This document shows positions 55,642 to 64,000 of a DNA stretch of 64,000 nucleotides, one piece after another. Each line of letters opens with the position of its first letter. The first letter of the stretch is position 1. The notes under the pieces are model-generated. The model was given only the letters and a program-made list of their open reading frames with translations, was not told where the DNA came from and did not search any database. The position numbers were made by a program, and so were the translations under genes. The DNA is from a bacterium (GTDB lineage: Bacteria > Bacillota > Bacilli > Lactobacillales > Streptococcaceae), in contig CAJNDD010000010.1 of the NCBI GenBank assembly GCA_905221435.1, positions 1 to 64,000 of the forward strand. The letters are read 5' to 3'.

Positions 55642-57027
55642 ATGGGTCTGGAACTACGGGAGATTCAGTCCCCAATCTTTTCGGAGCCGATTGATTTTAC
55701 TTTTCATGAGCAAGCCTTTACCTTGTTAGTTGGGAGCAGTGGTTCAGGAAAATCCAGCCTCTTTCAAGTCATTGCCCAAGTTAGTTCTCTTCCCTATAGT
55801 GGCCAAGTCCTGATAGATGGTAGTGAGATCAGTCAGCTTTCTATTGTCGAACGGGTCCAGACGGTTGGCATTCTCTTTCAAAATCCCAATCATCAATTTA
55901 CCATGGAGAACTTGTTTGAGGAGCTGATTTTTACCTTGGGGAATATCGGCCATCCCCTTCAAGAGATTGATTCTAAAATAGCTGAGGTAGTCCAGCAATG
56001 TCGTTGCGAGCCAATCTTGCACCGTCCCATCCATCACTTGTCAGGTGGGGAAAAGCAAAAAGCAGCGCTGGCTGTCCTCTTTGCCATGAACCCTAGGGTC
56101 TATCTCTTGGATGAGCCCTTCGCTTCCATTGACCGCAAGAGCAGGATAGAGATATTGGAGATTCTAAAAGAGTTGGCCATTAATGGGAAGACAGTCATCC
56201 TGTGTGACCATGATTTAACGGACTATGAAGCCTATATCGACCATATGGTGGAGCTTAGAGACGGCCAGTTAAGGGAGGTGTTTCAAATCCCTTGCTCTGA
56301 GATGACAGAGGTTACTTCAAAGGAAGTTGCTTCTAGCCCAGAACTGTTTCATATGGATCGTATGACTTGTGAGCTGGATAATCATCCCCTCTTTTCAATT
56401 GCAGATTTTACTTTCTACCAAGGAATTTCCTGTATCTTGGGTGACAATGGTGTCGGGAAATCAACCCTCTTTCGGTCTATTCTTCAATTTCAGAAGTATA
56501 AAGGACGCATTACTTGGAAGGGTTCGGTCCTGAAAAAGAAAAAGAGTCTGTATCGTGATCTGACGGGTGTTGTTCAGGAAGCTGAAAAGCAATTTATCCG
56601 AGTTAGTCTGCGAGAAGAACTGCAATTAGATAGCCCAGACTCTGAAAGAAATCAGCGGATACTTCAAGCTTTACGATATTTTGATCTGGAGCAGGCGCTT
56701 GATAAGAGTCCCTATCAATTAAGTGGTGGCCAGCAAAAGATTCTTCAGCTTTTGACCATCTTGACCAGCAAGTCTTCTGTGATCTTGCTAGATGAACCTT
56801 TTGCAGGTTTGGATGATAGAGCTTGCCATTATTTTTGTCAGTGGATTGTGGGGGAGAGAAATCAAGGAAGAAGTTTTCTGATCATTAGCCATCGTTTAGA
56901 TCCCTTGATCTCTGTGGTAGATTATTGGATTAAGATGACTAGTCAGGGTCTCAGTCATGTGAAAGAAGTGACAATTACCAAACCACTCATATCTCAGAGT
57001 AGCAATATTCAAGGGGAGGTAAGATAG
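55642..57027 (+). CDS. ykoD: ECF transporter duplicated ATPase YkoD
   Basis: 461 residues with two ABC domains in tandem. Walker A sites VGSSGSGKSS (about 34-43) and GDNGVGKST; signatures HLSGGEKQKAAL and QLSGGQQKILQL; both have LLDEPFA. It powers the YkoE/YkoC importer. It starts right after ykoE and ends one base before ykoC. Confidence 0.88.
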   Translation: MGLELREIQSPIFSEPIDFTFHEQAFTLLVGSSGSGKSSLFQVIAQVSSLPYSGQVLIDGSEISQLSIVERVQTVGILFQNPNHQFTMENLFEELIFTLGNIGHPLQEIDSKIAEVVQQCRCEPILHRPIHHLSGGEKQKAALAVLFAMNPRVYLLDEPFASIDRKSRIEILEILKELAINGKTVILCDHDLTDYEAYIDHMVELRDGQLREVFQIPCSEMTEVTSKEVASSPELFHMDRMTCELDNHPLFSIADFTFYQGISCILGDNGVGKSTLFRSILQFQKYKGRITWKGSVLKKKKSLYRDLTGVVQEAEKQFIRVSLREELQLDSPDSERNQRILQALRYFDLEQALDKSPYQLSGGQQKILQLLTILTSKSSVILLDEPFAGLDDRACHYFCQWIVGERNQGRSFLIISHRLDPLISVVDYWIKMTSQGLSHVKEVTITKPLISQSSNIQGEVR

Positions 57028-57028
57028 T

Positions 57029-57679
57029 ATGATCAAAGTAGCAACCCAGACACCGATACTCAGTCTCTTCTTGCTGATTTTATCCTTGGAAACATCCTTC
57101 ATTCCTTCGATTGCTCTTAATCTTTCAGTAGTCGCATTTTGCATTCTCTTTATGCTCTACTACCGTCGATTTAAAATGTTGGCTTGGATGATTGTGCTCG
57201 CCATCTTACCATCTTTGGCCAACTACTGGGCAGTACAGTTACATGGGGATGCTTCGCAGGCAGTGATACTTGGGACGAGGGCCTTTGTGACAGTTTGTAT
57301 CGGCCTTGTCTTTGTTTCCAGCATTTCCCTAAAAGAGCTTTTATTGTACTTGGCTCAAAAGGGGTTATCGCGGTCTTGGGCCTATGCCTTAATTGTGGTA
57401 TTCAATGCCTTTCCCCTCATTCAACAAGAAATCAAGTCCCTCAAGGAAGCTTGCTTATTGCGTGGTCAAAAATTGCATGTTTGGTCGCCCTTGATTTACA
57501 GTAAGGTTCTGATGACGGTTTTTAGATGGCGCCATCTCTACTTGAGGGCCCTGTCTGCACATGGATATGACGAACATGCACAGTTGAAGAATAGTTATCG
57601 GACTTTTTATATTTCTCAGAGGACAAAATTGATCTACCTACTTTTCTTTTTATTGCTTCAAACCAGCCTATTTCTATAA
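57029..57679 (+). CDS. ykoC: ECF transporter transmembrane (T) component YkoC
   Basis: 216 residues, CbiQ-like, with four to five hydrophobic segments and the coupling motif CLLRGQKL followed by LRALSAHGYDEHAQ (A-R-G-like T-component motif). Ribosome-binding site GGGGAGGTAAG. Completes the transporter with YkoE and YkoD. Confidence 0.85.
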   Translation: MIKVATQTPILSLFLLILSLETSFIPSIALNLSVVAFCILFMLYYRRFKMLAWMIVLAILPSLANYWAVQLHGDASQAVILGTRAFVTVCIGLVFVSSISLKELLLYLAQKGLSRSWAYALIVVFNAFPLIQQEIKSLKEACLLRGQKLHVWSPLIYSKVLMTVFRWRHLYLRALSAHGYDEHAQLKNSYRTFYISQRTKLIYLLFFLLLQTSLFL

Positions 57680-57689
57680 AGGAGTTATT

Positions 57690-58382
57690 ATGGAATTTAC
57701 AGATATTGCGATGGAATTATCCACGGAAGCTTGGCAGGCTTCCTTTCAGCATCCCTTTGTTCTACAGTTACAAGAGGGAACGTTAGAACCTTCCATCTTT
57801 CGCTATTACCTGATTCAGGATGCCTACTACCTGAAGTCTTTTTCAGAAGCCTATCACCTCTTGGCTGATAAGACTTCCAACGAGGAGATGAAAAGACTCT
57901 TGAAACAAAATGCCCAGAGTCTAGTGGAAGGTGAATTGTTTATCCGCCAACAATTTTTCAAGGAATTAGGAATCAGCGACCAGGAAATGGACGAGCAACC
58001 GATTGCTCCAACCTGTTATCATTACATTTCTCATATTTATCGTCAATTTGCAGAGCCAAACTTGGGCATTGCTTTTGCTAGTTTACTTCCATGTCCTTGG
58101 CTATACCATGATTTAGGCAAGGCACTTAATCGCAAACCATCCCCGAATCCTCTTTATCAACAGTGGATTGAAACCTATATCACCGATGAGTTAGAGCAGC
58201 AGATCAAAGAGGAAGAAGCCCTGGTCAATCAGCTCTATCGAGAAAGCGACGAGACGGACAAACAAAAAATGCTAGAGGCCTTCCACCGAAGTGTCCACAT
58301 GGAAGCCAAGTTTTGGGAGATGGCTTACCAACATCAAACCTGGACGAGTGATTTGCAGTCCTTAGAAAAAGAGAAGCAATAG
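57690..58382 (+). CDS. tenA: Thiaminase II / aminopyrimidine aminohydrolase
   Basis: 230 residues. FRYYLIQDAYYLKSF and the nucleophile Cys135 in LLPCPWLYHDLG (the position known for TenA), then EMAYQHQTW at the end. It hydrolyses aminopyrimidine degradation products of thiamine to hydroxymethylpyrimidine, feeding ThiD. Ribosome-binding site AAAGGAG. Confidence 0.93.
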   Translation: MEFTDIAMELSTEAWQASFQHPFVLQLQEGTLEPSIFRYYLIQDAYYLKSFSEAYHLLADKTSNEEMKRLLKQNAQSLVEGELFIRQQFFKELGISDQEMDEQPIAPTCYHYISHIYRQFAEPNLGIAFASLLPCPWLYHDLGKALNRKPSPNPLYQQWIETYITDELEQQIKEEEALVNQLYRESDETDKQKMLEAFHRSVHMEAKFWEMAYQHQTWTSDLQSLEKEKQ

Positions 58383-58385
58383 AAA

Positions 58386-58910
58386 ATGAGAAACCACCAA
58401 CTTCAAGTTCACAAATTAACTATTTTATCCATGATGATCGCCCTTGACGTAGTTCTTACACCCATCTTTCGAATTGAAGGAATGGCACCGATGTCTAGTG
58501 TAGTCAACATCCTAGCAGGAATCTTGATGGGGCCTGTTTATGCCTTGGTCATGGCTACAGTCACGGCCTTTATCCGTATGTCTACTCAAGGCATTCCGCC
58601 CTTGGCCCTAACAGGAGCTACTTTTGGAGCCCTTCTCGCAGGTCTTTTTTATAAGTACGGTCGAAAATTTCACTATTCTGCCCTAGGAGAAGTCTTGGGA
58701 ACAGGGATTATCGGATCCATTGTTTCCTATCCTGTCATGGTTCTCTTTACGGGATCTGCGGCAAAGCTCAGCTGGTTTATCTATACTCCGCGATTTTTTG
58801 GAGCAACCTTGATCGGTACAGCCATAGCTTTCCTCGCCTTTCGATTTTTAATCAAGCAGGAATTCTTTAAAAAGGTGCAAGGATATTTCTTTGATGAAAG
58901 GATAGACTGA
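58386..58910 (+). CDS. thiW: ThiW family thiazole ECF substrate component
   Basis: 174 residues, five or six membrane segments. [25 protein letters not shown] and [17 protein letters not shown] match ThiW, the predicted thiazole uptake S component. Stop overlaps the thiM start. Uses the general ECF module elsewhere or that of YkoDC (inference). Confidence 0.85.
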   Translation: MRNHQLQVHKLTILSMMIALDVVLTPIFRIEGMAPMSSVVNILAGILMGPVYALVMATVTAFIRMSTQGIPPLALTGATFGALLAGLFYKYGRKFHYSALGEVLGTGIIGSIVSYPVMVLFTGSAAKLSWFIYTPRFFGATLIGTAIAFLAFRFLIKQEFFKKVQGYFFDERID

Positions 58911-59713
58911 TGCAGGCATTTACAAATCCCTTTCCTCTAGACTCTAGCTCCTTAATTCACTGCATCACCAATGAGATTTCCTGTGAGATGCTGGCCAATG
59001 GCATTTTAGCTCTGGAATCTAAACCTGTCATGGCAGATGATCCCCGTGAGGTTCTTGATTTTACTAAGCAAAGCCAGGCTCTCTTTCTCAATTTGGGGCA
59101 TTTGTCAGCTGAGAAGGAGAAAGCAATCCGTCTGGCAGCTACTTATGCAGCTCAAGCTTGTCTCCCAATGGTAGTAGATGCGGTTGGCGTAGCGGCATCC
59201 CCCATTCGTAAGGATCTAGTCAGAGATCTTTTAGAATACAAGCCCACGGTTCTTAAAGGAAATATGTCAGAAATCCGAAGTCTTGTCGGTTTAAAGCACC
59301 ATGGAGTTGGGGTTGATGCGAGTGCTAAAGACCAAGAAACGGAGGATTTGCTTCAAGTCTTGAAAGACTGGTGTCAGACCTATCCTGGTATGTCATTCTT
59401 AGTCACTGGCCCCAAGGACCTCATCGTTTCGGAGAATCAGGTTGCTGTATTGAGGAACGGCTGTGCAGAATTAGACTGGATAACAGGGACAGGAGATCTG
59501 GTTGGAGCTTTGACAGCCGTTTTTCTCAGCCAAGGAAAGAATGCCTTTGAAGCTTCTTGCCTAGCGGTCTCTTACCTCAATATCTCTGCTGAGAGAATAG
59601 TTGTTCAAGGAATGGGATTGGAAGATTTTCGATACCAAGTTCTCAATCAACTCTCTCTCCTAAAAAGAGACGAAAACTGGCTAGATGCCATCAAAGGAGA
59701 ATTTTATGAATAG
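58910..59713 (+). CDS. thiM: Hydroxyethylthiazole kinase
   Basis: 267 residues of the ribokinase-like fold. [37 protein letters not shown] and the catalytic [11 protein letters not shown]. Phosphorylates salvaged hydroxyethylthiazole for ThiE. Overlaps thiW (ATGA-type) and thiE (8 bases). Confidence 0.93.
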   Translation: MQAFTNPFPLDSSSLIHCITNEISCEMLANGILALESKPVMADDPREVLDFTKQSQALFLNLGHLSAEKEKAIRLAATYAAQACLPMVVDAVGVAASPIRKDLVRDLLEYKPTVLKGNMSEIRSLVGLKHHGVGVDASAKDQETEDLLQVLKDWCQTYPGMSFLVTGPKDLIVSENQVAVLRNGCAELDWITGTGDLVGALTAVFLSQGKNAFEASCLAVSYLNISAERIVVQGMGLEDFRYQVLNQLSLLKRDENWLDAIKGEFYE

Positions 59714-60338
59714 AGAATCACTTAAACTGTATCTAGTAACCAATCGCTACCAAGATTCCTTGGAAAGTTTTCTTGAAAAAGTCGAGACGGCCTGCCGTTC
59801 AGGTGTTACCATAATCCAACTACGAGAAAAAAATCTCACCACCAATCAATACTATCAATTGGCAAAACAAGTCAAGGAAATAACAGATGCTTACCAGGTG
59901 CCCTTGATCATTGATGATCGGTTGGATGTCTGTCTTGCAGTCGATGCTGCAGGTCTGCATATCGGAGACGATGAACTACCAGTTTCGGTTGCCCGCAAAG
60001 TCCTAGGTCCTGAAAAAATCCTCGGTGTCACTGCTAAAACGGTTAAAAGAGCTCTCGAAGCAGAAACATGGGGTGCGGATTACTTGGGAACAGGAGCCAT
60101 TTTCCCAACCACGACCAAGGAAAATGCTCCCATCACTCTGATTTCAACCTTGAAAACAATTTGCCAAACGGTCGCCATTCCAGTAGTTGCTATCGGAGGC
60201 TTGACGTCAGAGAATATTGACCAACTTATCGGCACGGGTATAGCTGGAGTAGCCGTAGTACGTGATTTGATGCAGGCAGAAGATATTGAGGTAAAAACAC
60301 AAGCCTTTTTAACAAAGCTAGATGACATTGTTTCCTAA
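59706..60338 (+). CDS. thiE: Thiamine-phosphate synthase
   Basis: 210 residues from ATG 59706, with AAAGGAG just before it; the longer in-frame opening at 59685 is inside thi[33 protein letters not shown], and [12 protein letters not shown] are the ThiE signatures. Joins HMP-PP and thiazole phosphate. Confidence 0.94.
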   Translation: MNRESLKLYLVTNRYQDSLESFLEKVETACRSGVTIIQLREKNLTTNQYYQLAKQVKEITDAYQVPLIIDDRLDVCLAVDAAGLHIGDDELPVSVARKVLGPEKILGVTAKTVKRALEAETWGADYLGTGAIFPTTTKENAPITLISTLKTICQTVAIPVVAIGGLTSENIDQLIGTGIAGVAVVRDLMQAEDIEVKTQAFLTKLDDIVS

Positions 60339-60341
60339 TCA

Positions 60342-60384
60342 AAAACTCTCTAATTCCCTTAAAGTAGGAGCTAGAGAGTTTTTT
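60342..60384. terminator. Bidirectional terminator between thiE and thiD
   Basis: AACTCTCTA / TAGAGAGTT with T runs on both strands. It separates the two converging thiamine transcripts. Confidence 0.8.
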
Positions 60385-60385
60385 C

Positions 60386-61177
60386 TTAATCTTTAAAAGT
60401 TGTATGGTTGACTGGGCCAGAACCATGACCGAGTTGAGGAGCATCTTGGATGGCTTTTGTGATAAAGGCCTTGGCCTTATCAACCGCCTGGTAAAGACTT
60501 CTACCCTTGGCTAGTTCAGCCGTAATCACTGCAGCAAAGGTACATCCAGTACCATGGGTGTGACAGGTTTGAATTCGTGGACTTTCCCAGACAAATTGTT
60601 CATCTTTGGTAAAGAGGAAATCCTTGGCACCACCTTCGAGATGGCCACCTTTGATAACAACTGATTGAGGACCAAATTCTTTTAAAATCAGGCGACCCGC
60701 ACGCTGCATGTCTTCGGGGTCATGGATTGAAAAACCAACAATCTCTTCGGCTTCAGGAAGATTGGGAGTGATAATGGTAGCAAGGGGAAGCAGGTTTGTT
60801 TTTAGGTAGGTTCTCGCGCTGGTATCAATCAGGGTATCCCCACTCGTAGCGACCATAACAGGGTCAAGGACGTAGGGACAATCCAGCTTTTTAAGATAGG
60901 GCTGGATGATTTCCATAATCTCAGTAGTTGCCAACATCCCAGTTTTTACAGCCTGAGGTGGGATATCCGAAAAGACACTGTCCAATTGGGCTTTCAACAT
61001 TTGAGGAAAAACGTGCTCGATTAGCTGAACGCCTCTGGTATTTTGAGCGACAAGGCTAGTCACAACGGCCATTCCATATACATCTCTAGCTTGGAATGAC
61101 TTTAAATCAGCCATAATGCCAGCACCGCCACTAGGGTCAGTCCCTGCGATGGTCAAAGCAACGGGTAAATAAGTCAT
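60386..61177 (-). CDS. thiD: Hydroxymethylpyrimidine (phosphate) kinase
   Basis: 263 residues. AGTDPSGGAGIMADLKSF at the start, DPVMVATSGD, VVIKGGHLEGGA and the catalytic HTHGTGCTFAA. Phosphorylates HMP to HMP-PP for ThiE. Start ATG with TTGGGAGG before it. Converges on the thiE operon and has its own TPP riboswitch. Confidence 0.93.
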   Translation of the reverse strand: MTYLPVALTIAGTDPSGGAGIMADLKSFQARDVYGMAVVTSLVAQNTRGVQLIEHVFPQMLKAQLDSVFSDIPPQAVKTGMLATTEIMEIIQPYLKKLDCPYVLDPVMVATSGDTLIDTSARTYLKTNLLPLATIITPNLPEAEEIVGFSIHDPEDMQRAGRLILKEFGPQSVVIKGGHLEGGAKDFLFTKDEQFVWESPRIQTCHTHGTGCTFAAVITAELAKGRSLYQAVDKAKAFITKAIQDAPQLGHGSGPVNHTTFKD

Positions 61178-61269
61178 CTAAAACCTCCCAACCAACTGAA
61201 GTTTGTATTCTTAAGAACAAGCTAGTCTGTTTCAGGAAAGCAATAGAAGACAGGTAGTCCTCATGATCA

Positions 61270-61352
61270 TTTCCACTTCCATCAGCTAGCATTATCTAGA
61301 TTGAGTCAAAGGGTCAAACAGTCGTTAATCTCAGCTTTACGCACCCCTAGTG
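61270..61352 (-). promoter_or_regulatory. TPP riboswitch upstream of thiD (minus strand)
   Basis: Read on the minus strand: CTAGGGGTGCGTAAAGCTGA then GATTAACG, ACCCTTTGACTC, ATCTAGATAATGCTAGC and GATGGAAGTGG, which are the THI-box segments in order. Between it and thiD (61178-61269) there is some dyad symmetry, but no clear terminator was found. Confidence 0.85.
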
Positions 61353-61463
61353 GTTGTTTTCTTTTTTCTACAGTATAGCATATTTTTATAGTTTATATAG
61401 TGAAATTTGACTGAAAATCTCTCATCAATTGATTAAAGTTCTTTTTAAGAAATATGTAATTTT

Positions 61464-61526
61464 ATAATTGACAAATGTAGATTTTAGGAGTATACTAAGA
61501 GTTATAATTGACAAATGTAGATTTTG
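61464..61526 (+). promoter_or_regulatory. cop promoter with two cop boxes
   Basis: TTGACA (61468-61473), 17 bases, TATACT (61491-61496). GACAAATGTA at 61470-61479 matches the CopY operator core (ACAnnTGTA) and overlaps the -35. A second identical copy at 61510-61519 lies just downstream of the start point, in a 40-base direct repeat. CopY should repress until copper displaces it. Confidence 0.85.
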
Positions 61527-61537
61527 GAGGTGTGCTG

Positions 61538-61933
61538 ATGCAGATTTCAGATGCAGAATGGCAGGTTATGAAGATTGTTTGGATGCAAGGTGAGCAAACT
61601 AGCACGGATTTGATCAGGGTTCTGGCAGAGCGGTTTAACTGGTCCAAGTCCACTGTTCAAACTCTTTTGGCTCGCTTAGTAGAGAAAGAGTGCCTGACTA
61701 GGAAAAAAGAGGGCAAGTCCTTTGTCTATTCAGCTCTTTTAACTTTGGATCAAAGTCGAGACTTGCTTGTTCAAGATATCAAAGACAAGGTTTGTTCTCG
61801 TAGGATGAAACAGTTAGTGGCTGATTTGATTGTGGAATGTGATTTTACTCAGGCTGATTTGGCAGACTTGGAAACTGTGATTTCTGAGAAAAAAGCTAGC
61901 GCAGTTGCTGAAGTAAGATGTAATTGTATGTAA
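61538..61933 (+). CDS. copY: Copper-responsive repressor CopY
   Basis: 131 residues from ATG 61538 with GGAGG at 61526-61530; the longer TTG frame from 61508 overlaps the second cop box. Penicillinase-repressor-type winged helix (AEWQVMKIVWMQGEQTSTDL, SKSTVQTLLARLVEKECL). The C-terminus ends EVRCNCM: only one CxC, whereas the Enterococcus CopY has CxCx4CxC. Represses the cop operon. Confidence 0.92.
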   Translation: MQISDAEWQVMKIVWMQGEQTSTDLIRVLAERFNWSKSTVQTLLARLVEKECLTRKKEGKSFVYSALLTLDQSRDLLVQDIKDKVCSRRMKQLVADLIVECDFTQADLADLETVISEKKASAVAEVRCNCM

Positions 61934-61943
61934 AGGAGACGTC

Positions 61944-62315
61944 ATGTTAAATAGTATTGTAACCATTATTTGTATTGCCCTTATCGCGTTTATCTTGTTG
62001 TGGTTTTTCAAAAAGCCTGAAAAATCTGGACAAAAGGCCCAGCAAAAAAATGGCTACCAAGAGATTCGAGTGGAGGTCATGGGGGGCTATACGCCTGAGT
62101 TGATTATTCTCAAGAAATCAGTGCCAGCACGCATTATCTTTGACCGTAAGGACCCTTCACCCTGTCTGGATCAAATTGTTTTTCCAGACTTTGGAGTGCA
62201 TGCGGACTTGCCTATGGGGGAAGAGTATGTAGTGGAAATCACACCTGAACAGGCTGGAGAGTTTGGCTTTTCTTGTGGTATGAACATGATGCACGGCAAG
62301 ATGATTGTAGAATAG
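61944..62315 (+). CDS. cupA: Membrane-anchored copper chaperone CupA
   Basis: 123 residues: one N-terminal membrane helix (about 4-22), then a cupredoxin-like domain with a copper-binding end CGMNMMHGKM (Cys111, Met113, Met115/116, Met120). Pneumococcal CupA binds Cu(I) at the cell membrane and hands it to CopA. Ribosome-binding site AAAGGAGACG. 10 bases after copY. Confidence 0.9.
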   Translation: MLNSIVTIICIALIAFILLWFFKKPEKSGQKAQQKNGYQEIRVEVMGGYTPELIILKKSVPARIIFDRKDPSPCLDQIVFPDFGVHADLPMGEEYVVEITPEQAGEFGFSCGMNMMHGKMIVE

Positions 62316-62324
62316 GAGTACATT

Positions 62325-64000
62325 ATGACAGAAATTGTGAAAGCAAGCCTAGAAAATGGCATTCAAAAAATCCGTATCACAGCTGAAAAAGGCTATCATC
62401 CTGCCCATATTCAGCTTCAAAAGGGAATTCCAGCTGAGATTACCTTTCATCGTGCTACTCCTTCAAACTGTTATAAGGAAATTCTTTTTGAAGAAGAAGG
62501 AATCTTGGAACCAATCGGAGTAGACGAGGAGAAGACAATTCGTTTTACACCTCAAGAGTTGGGGCAACATGAATTTTCTTGTGGCATGAAGATGCAAAAA
62601 GGAAGCTATACAGTCGTTGAGAAGACGCGAAAATCTTTGTCACTTTTGCAACGTTTTTGGATTACCAGTATCTTTACTGTGCCTCTTGTGTTTCTCATGG
62701 TTGGGATGTTGACAGGGACTATCAGTCATCCAGTCATGCATTGGGGCACCTTTTTAGCTACAACACCTATTATGCTGGTGGCAGGTGGTCCTTATATCCA
62801 GAGCGCTTGGGCCAGCTTTAAAAAGCACAATGCTAATATGGATACCTTGGTGGCGCTGGGAACTCTGGTAGCCTATTTCTATAGTCTAGTTGCCCTCTTT
62901 GCTGGACTCCCTGTTTACTTTGAAAGTGCCGGATTTATCCTTTTCTTTGTTCTTTTGGGAGCTGTTTTTGAGGAGAAAATGCGAAAAAATACTTCCCAAG
63001 CTGTGGAAAAATTGCTTGATTTGCAAGCTAAAACAGCAGAAGTCTTGCATGATGATAGCTATGTTCAAGTTCCCTTGGACCAAGTCAAGGTAGGCGACCT
63101 GATTCGAGTGCGTCCAGGAGAGAAGATTGCGGTTGATGGTATCGTAGTGGAAGGTGTGTCCAGCATAGATGAATCCATGGTGACAGGAGAGAGCCTGCCA
63201 GTGGATAAAACAGTTGGAGATACCGTCATTGGCTCAACAATCAATAATAGCGGAACGCTTGTTTTTAGAGCAGAAAAAGTTGGCTCAGAGACGGTATTGG
63301 CACAGATTGTAGATTTTGTGAAGAAAGCTCAGACCAGCCGTGCACCGATTCAGGATTTGACGGATAAGATTTCAGGAATTTTTGTTCCTGTAGTTGTCAT
63401 TTTAGCAATTTTAACTTTTTGGATTTGGTTTGTCTTGCTTGAGGCGAGCTTTGTGACCTCTCTTCTCTATGGGGTGGCAGTTTTGATTATCGCTTGCCCT
63501 TGTGCCCTAGGACTCGCAACACCGACAGCCCTGATGGTAGGGACAGGACGCAGTGCCAAGATGGGTGTTCTCCTCAAAAATGGAACTGTCTTACAGGAAA
63601 TCCAGAAAGTCCAAACTCTTGTCTTTGATAAAACAGGGACTTTGACGGAAGGAAAACCAGTGGTCACCGATATCATTGGCGACGAGGCAGAGGTGCTTGG
63701 ATTGGCCGCTTCCTTGGAAGAAGCTTCCCAACACCCACTGGCTGAGGCCATTGTCAAGCGAGCGAGTGAAACTGGAATTGAGATTCAAACTGTGGAAAAT
63801 TTCCAAGCCCTTCATGGAAAAGGTGTTTCAGGGCAAATAGCTGGGAAACAAGTCTTGCTTGGAAATGCTAAAATGCTGGATGGTATGGATATTTCAAGCT
63901 CTTATCAAGAAAAACTAGAAGAACTGGAAAAAGAAGCTAAGACAGTTGTGTTCTTGGCTGTTGACAATGAAATCAAAGGCTTGCTTGCACTACAAGATAT
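62325..64000 (+). CDS. copA: Copper-exporting P1B ATPase, 5' part (cut by window end)
   Basis: 558 codons are present and the frame is still open at 64000. The N-terminus is a cupredoxin-like domain with CGMKMQ (residues 86-91), a relative of CupA, in place of the usual HMA domain. Then membrane segments, TGES (287-290), the copper-binding CPC (C391-P-C393) and DKTGT (D435). It exports Cu(I). Ribosome-binding site TAGGAGTAC. The missing part should hold the rest of the nucleotide-binding domain and the last helices. Confidence 0.93.
   Translation, partial: MTEIVKASLENGIQKIRITAEKGYHPAHIQLQKGIPAEITFHRATPSNCYKEILFEEEGILEPIGVDEEKTIRFTPQELGQHEFSCGMKMQKGSYTVVEKTRKSLSLLQRFWITSIFTVPLVFLMVGMLTGTISHPVMHWGTFLATTPIMLVAGGPYIQSAWASFKKHNANMDTLVALGTLVAYFYSLVALFAGLPVYFESAGFILFFVLLGAVFEEKMRKNTSQAVEKLLDLQAKTAEVLHDDSYVQVPLDQVKVGDLIRVRPGEKIAVDGIVVEGVSSIDESMVTGESLPVDKTVGDTVIGSTINNSGTLVFRAEKVGSETVLAQIVDFVKKAQTSRAPIQDLTDKISGIFVPVVVILAILTFWIWFVLLEASFVTSLLYGVAVLIIACPCALGLATPTALMVGTGRSAKMGVLLKNGTVLQEIQKVQTLVFDKTGTLTEGKPVVTDIIGDEAEVLGLAASLEEASQHPLAEAIVKRASETGIEIQTVENFQALHGKGVSGQIAGKQVLLGNAKMLDGMDISSSYQEKLEELEKEAKTVVFLAVDNEIKGLLALQD

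Noticed and set aside
61508-61537. TTG start for CopY
   Set aside because: The added residues are encoded by the second cop box; ATG 61538 has GGAGG at correct spacing.

Overview
The window is chromosomal DNA of a mitis-group Streptococcus (S. pneumoniae / S. mitis / S. oralis complex). This rests on recognisable gene content and order: a pneumococcal-type sialic acid cluster next to pbp2b-recR, the cdaA-cdaR-glmM operon, mntE beside a manganese-riboswitch P-type ATPase, lctO-thiamine-copYcupAcopA, and two RUP-like repeats. I cannot fix the species from the sequence alone. No rRNA, tRNA, CRISPR array or prophage was recognised.

Layout. (1) 1-6240: a decayed type VII secretion (T7SS) LXG toxin-immunity array. 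It has one intact glycine-zipper LXG-like protein, one wrecked LXG copy, two near-identical putative immunity membrane proteins, a DUF4176 protein, other accessory ORFs, and IS-end-like sequences near both borders. No T7SS machinery genes (essC, esxA) are present. (2) 6258-16149: sialic acid catabolism, with nanE, the ABC transporter satABC, a YhcH-family protein, a DUF624 membrane protein, nanA, nanK and the RpiR regulator nanR. The nanE and nanA promoters share a cre/-35 element and two upstream motifs at identical spacing. A low-GC methyltransferase island separates nanK from nanR. (3) 16405-19054: pbp2b and recR. (4) 19055-22827: an ISL3 transposase remnant, a PlsC-like acyltransferase and a P-type ATPase. 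(5) 22929-45137: housekeeping genes, namely trmK, a Nif3-like gene, an amino-acid oxidase-like gene, galE, a GT2 glycosyltransferase, ferredoxin, a LysM protein, cmk, dfr, clpX, engB, ridA, rapZ-yvcK-whiA, a ferredoxin-NADP reductase-like gene, cdaA-cdaR-glmM, a DUF1149 gene, degV, dapB, cca and an ABC-F gene. (6) 45191-52315: manganese efflux mntE (minus strand), a yybP-ykoY riboswitch controlling a Ca/Mn P-type ATPase, a degenerate peptide deformylase, a large unknown membrane protein and yaaA. (7) 52399-53305: a truncated IS30 element. (8) 53472-61352: lctO, then a TPP-riboswitch thiamine salvage operon (ykoEDC-tenA-thiW-thiM-thiE) converging on thiD, which has its own TPP riboswitch on the minus strand. 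(9) 61460-64000: the copper operon copY-cupA-copA, with copA cut by the window edge.

How it works together. Nan genes import sialic acid (SatABC), cleave it (NanA), phosphorylate ManNAc (NanK) and epimerise it (NanE). The two promoters carry cre sites, so the pathway is expected to be under CcpA as well as NanR. MntE, the Mn-riboswitch ATPase and CopA form a metal-efflux theme. ThiM/ThiD/ThiE with YkoEDC/ThiW make thiamine phosphate from salvaged precursors. CdaA makes c-di-AMP next to the cell-wall precursor enzyme GlmM. The most unusual part is the LXG array: two 5' chimeras appear to join a small-protein start to different parts of LXG genes.
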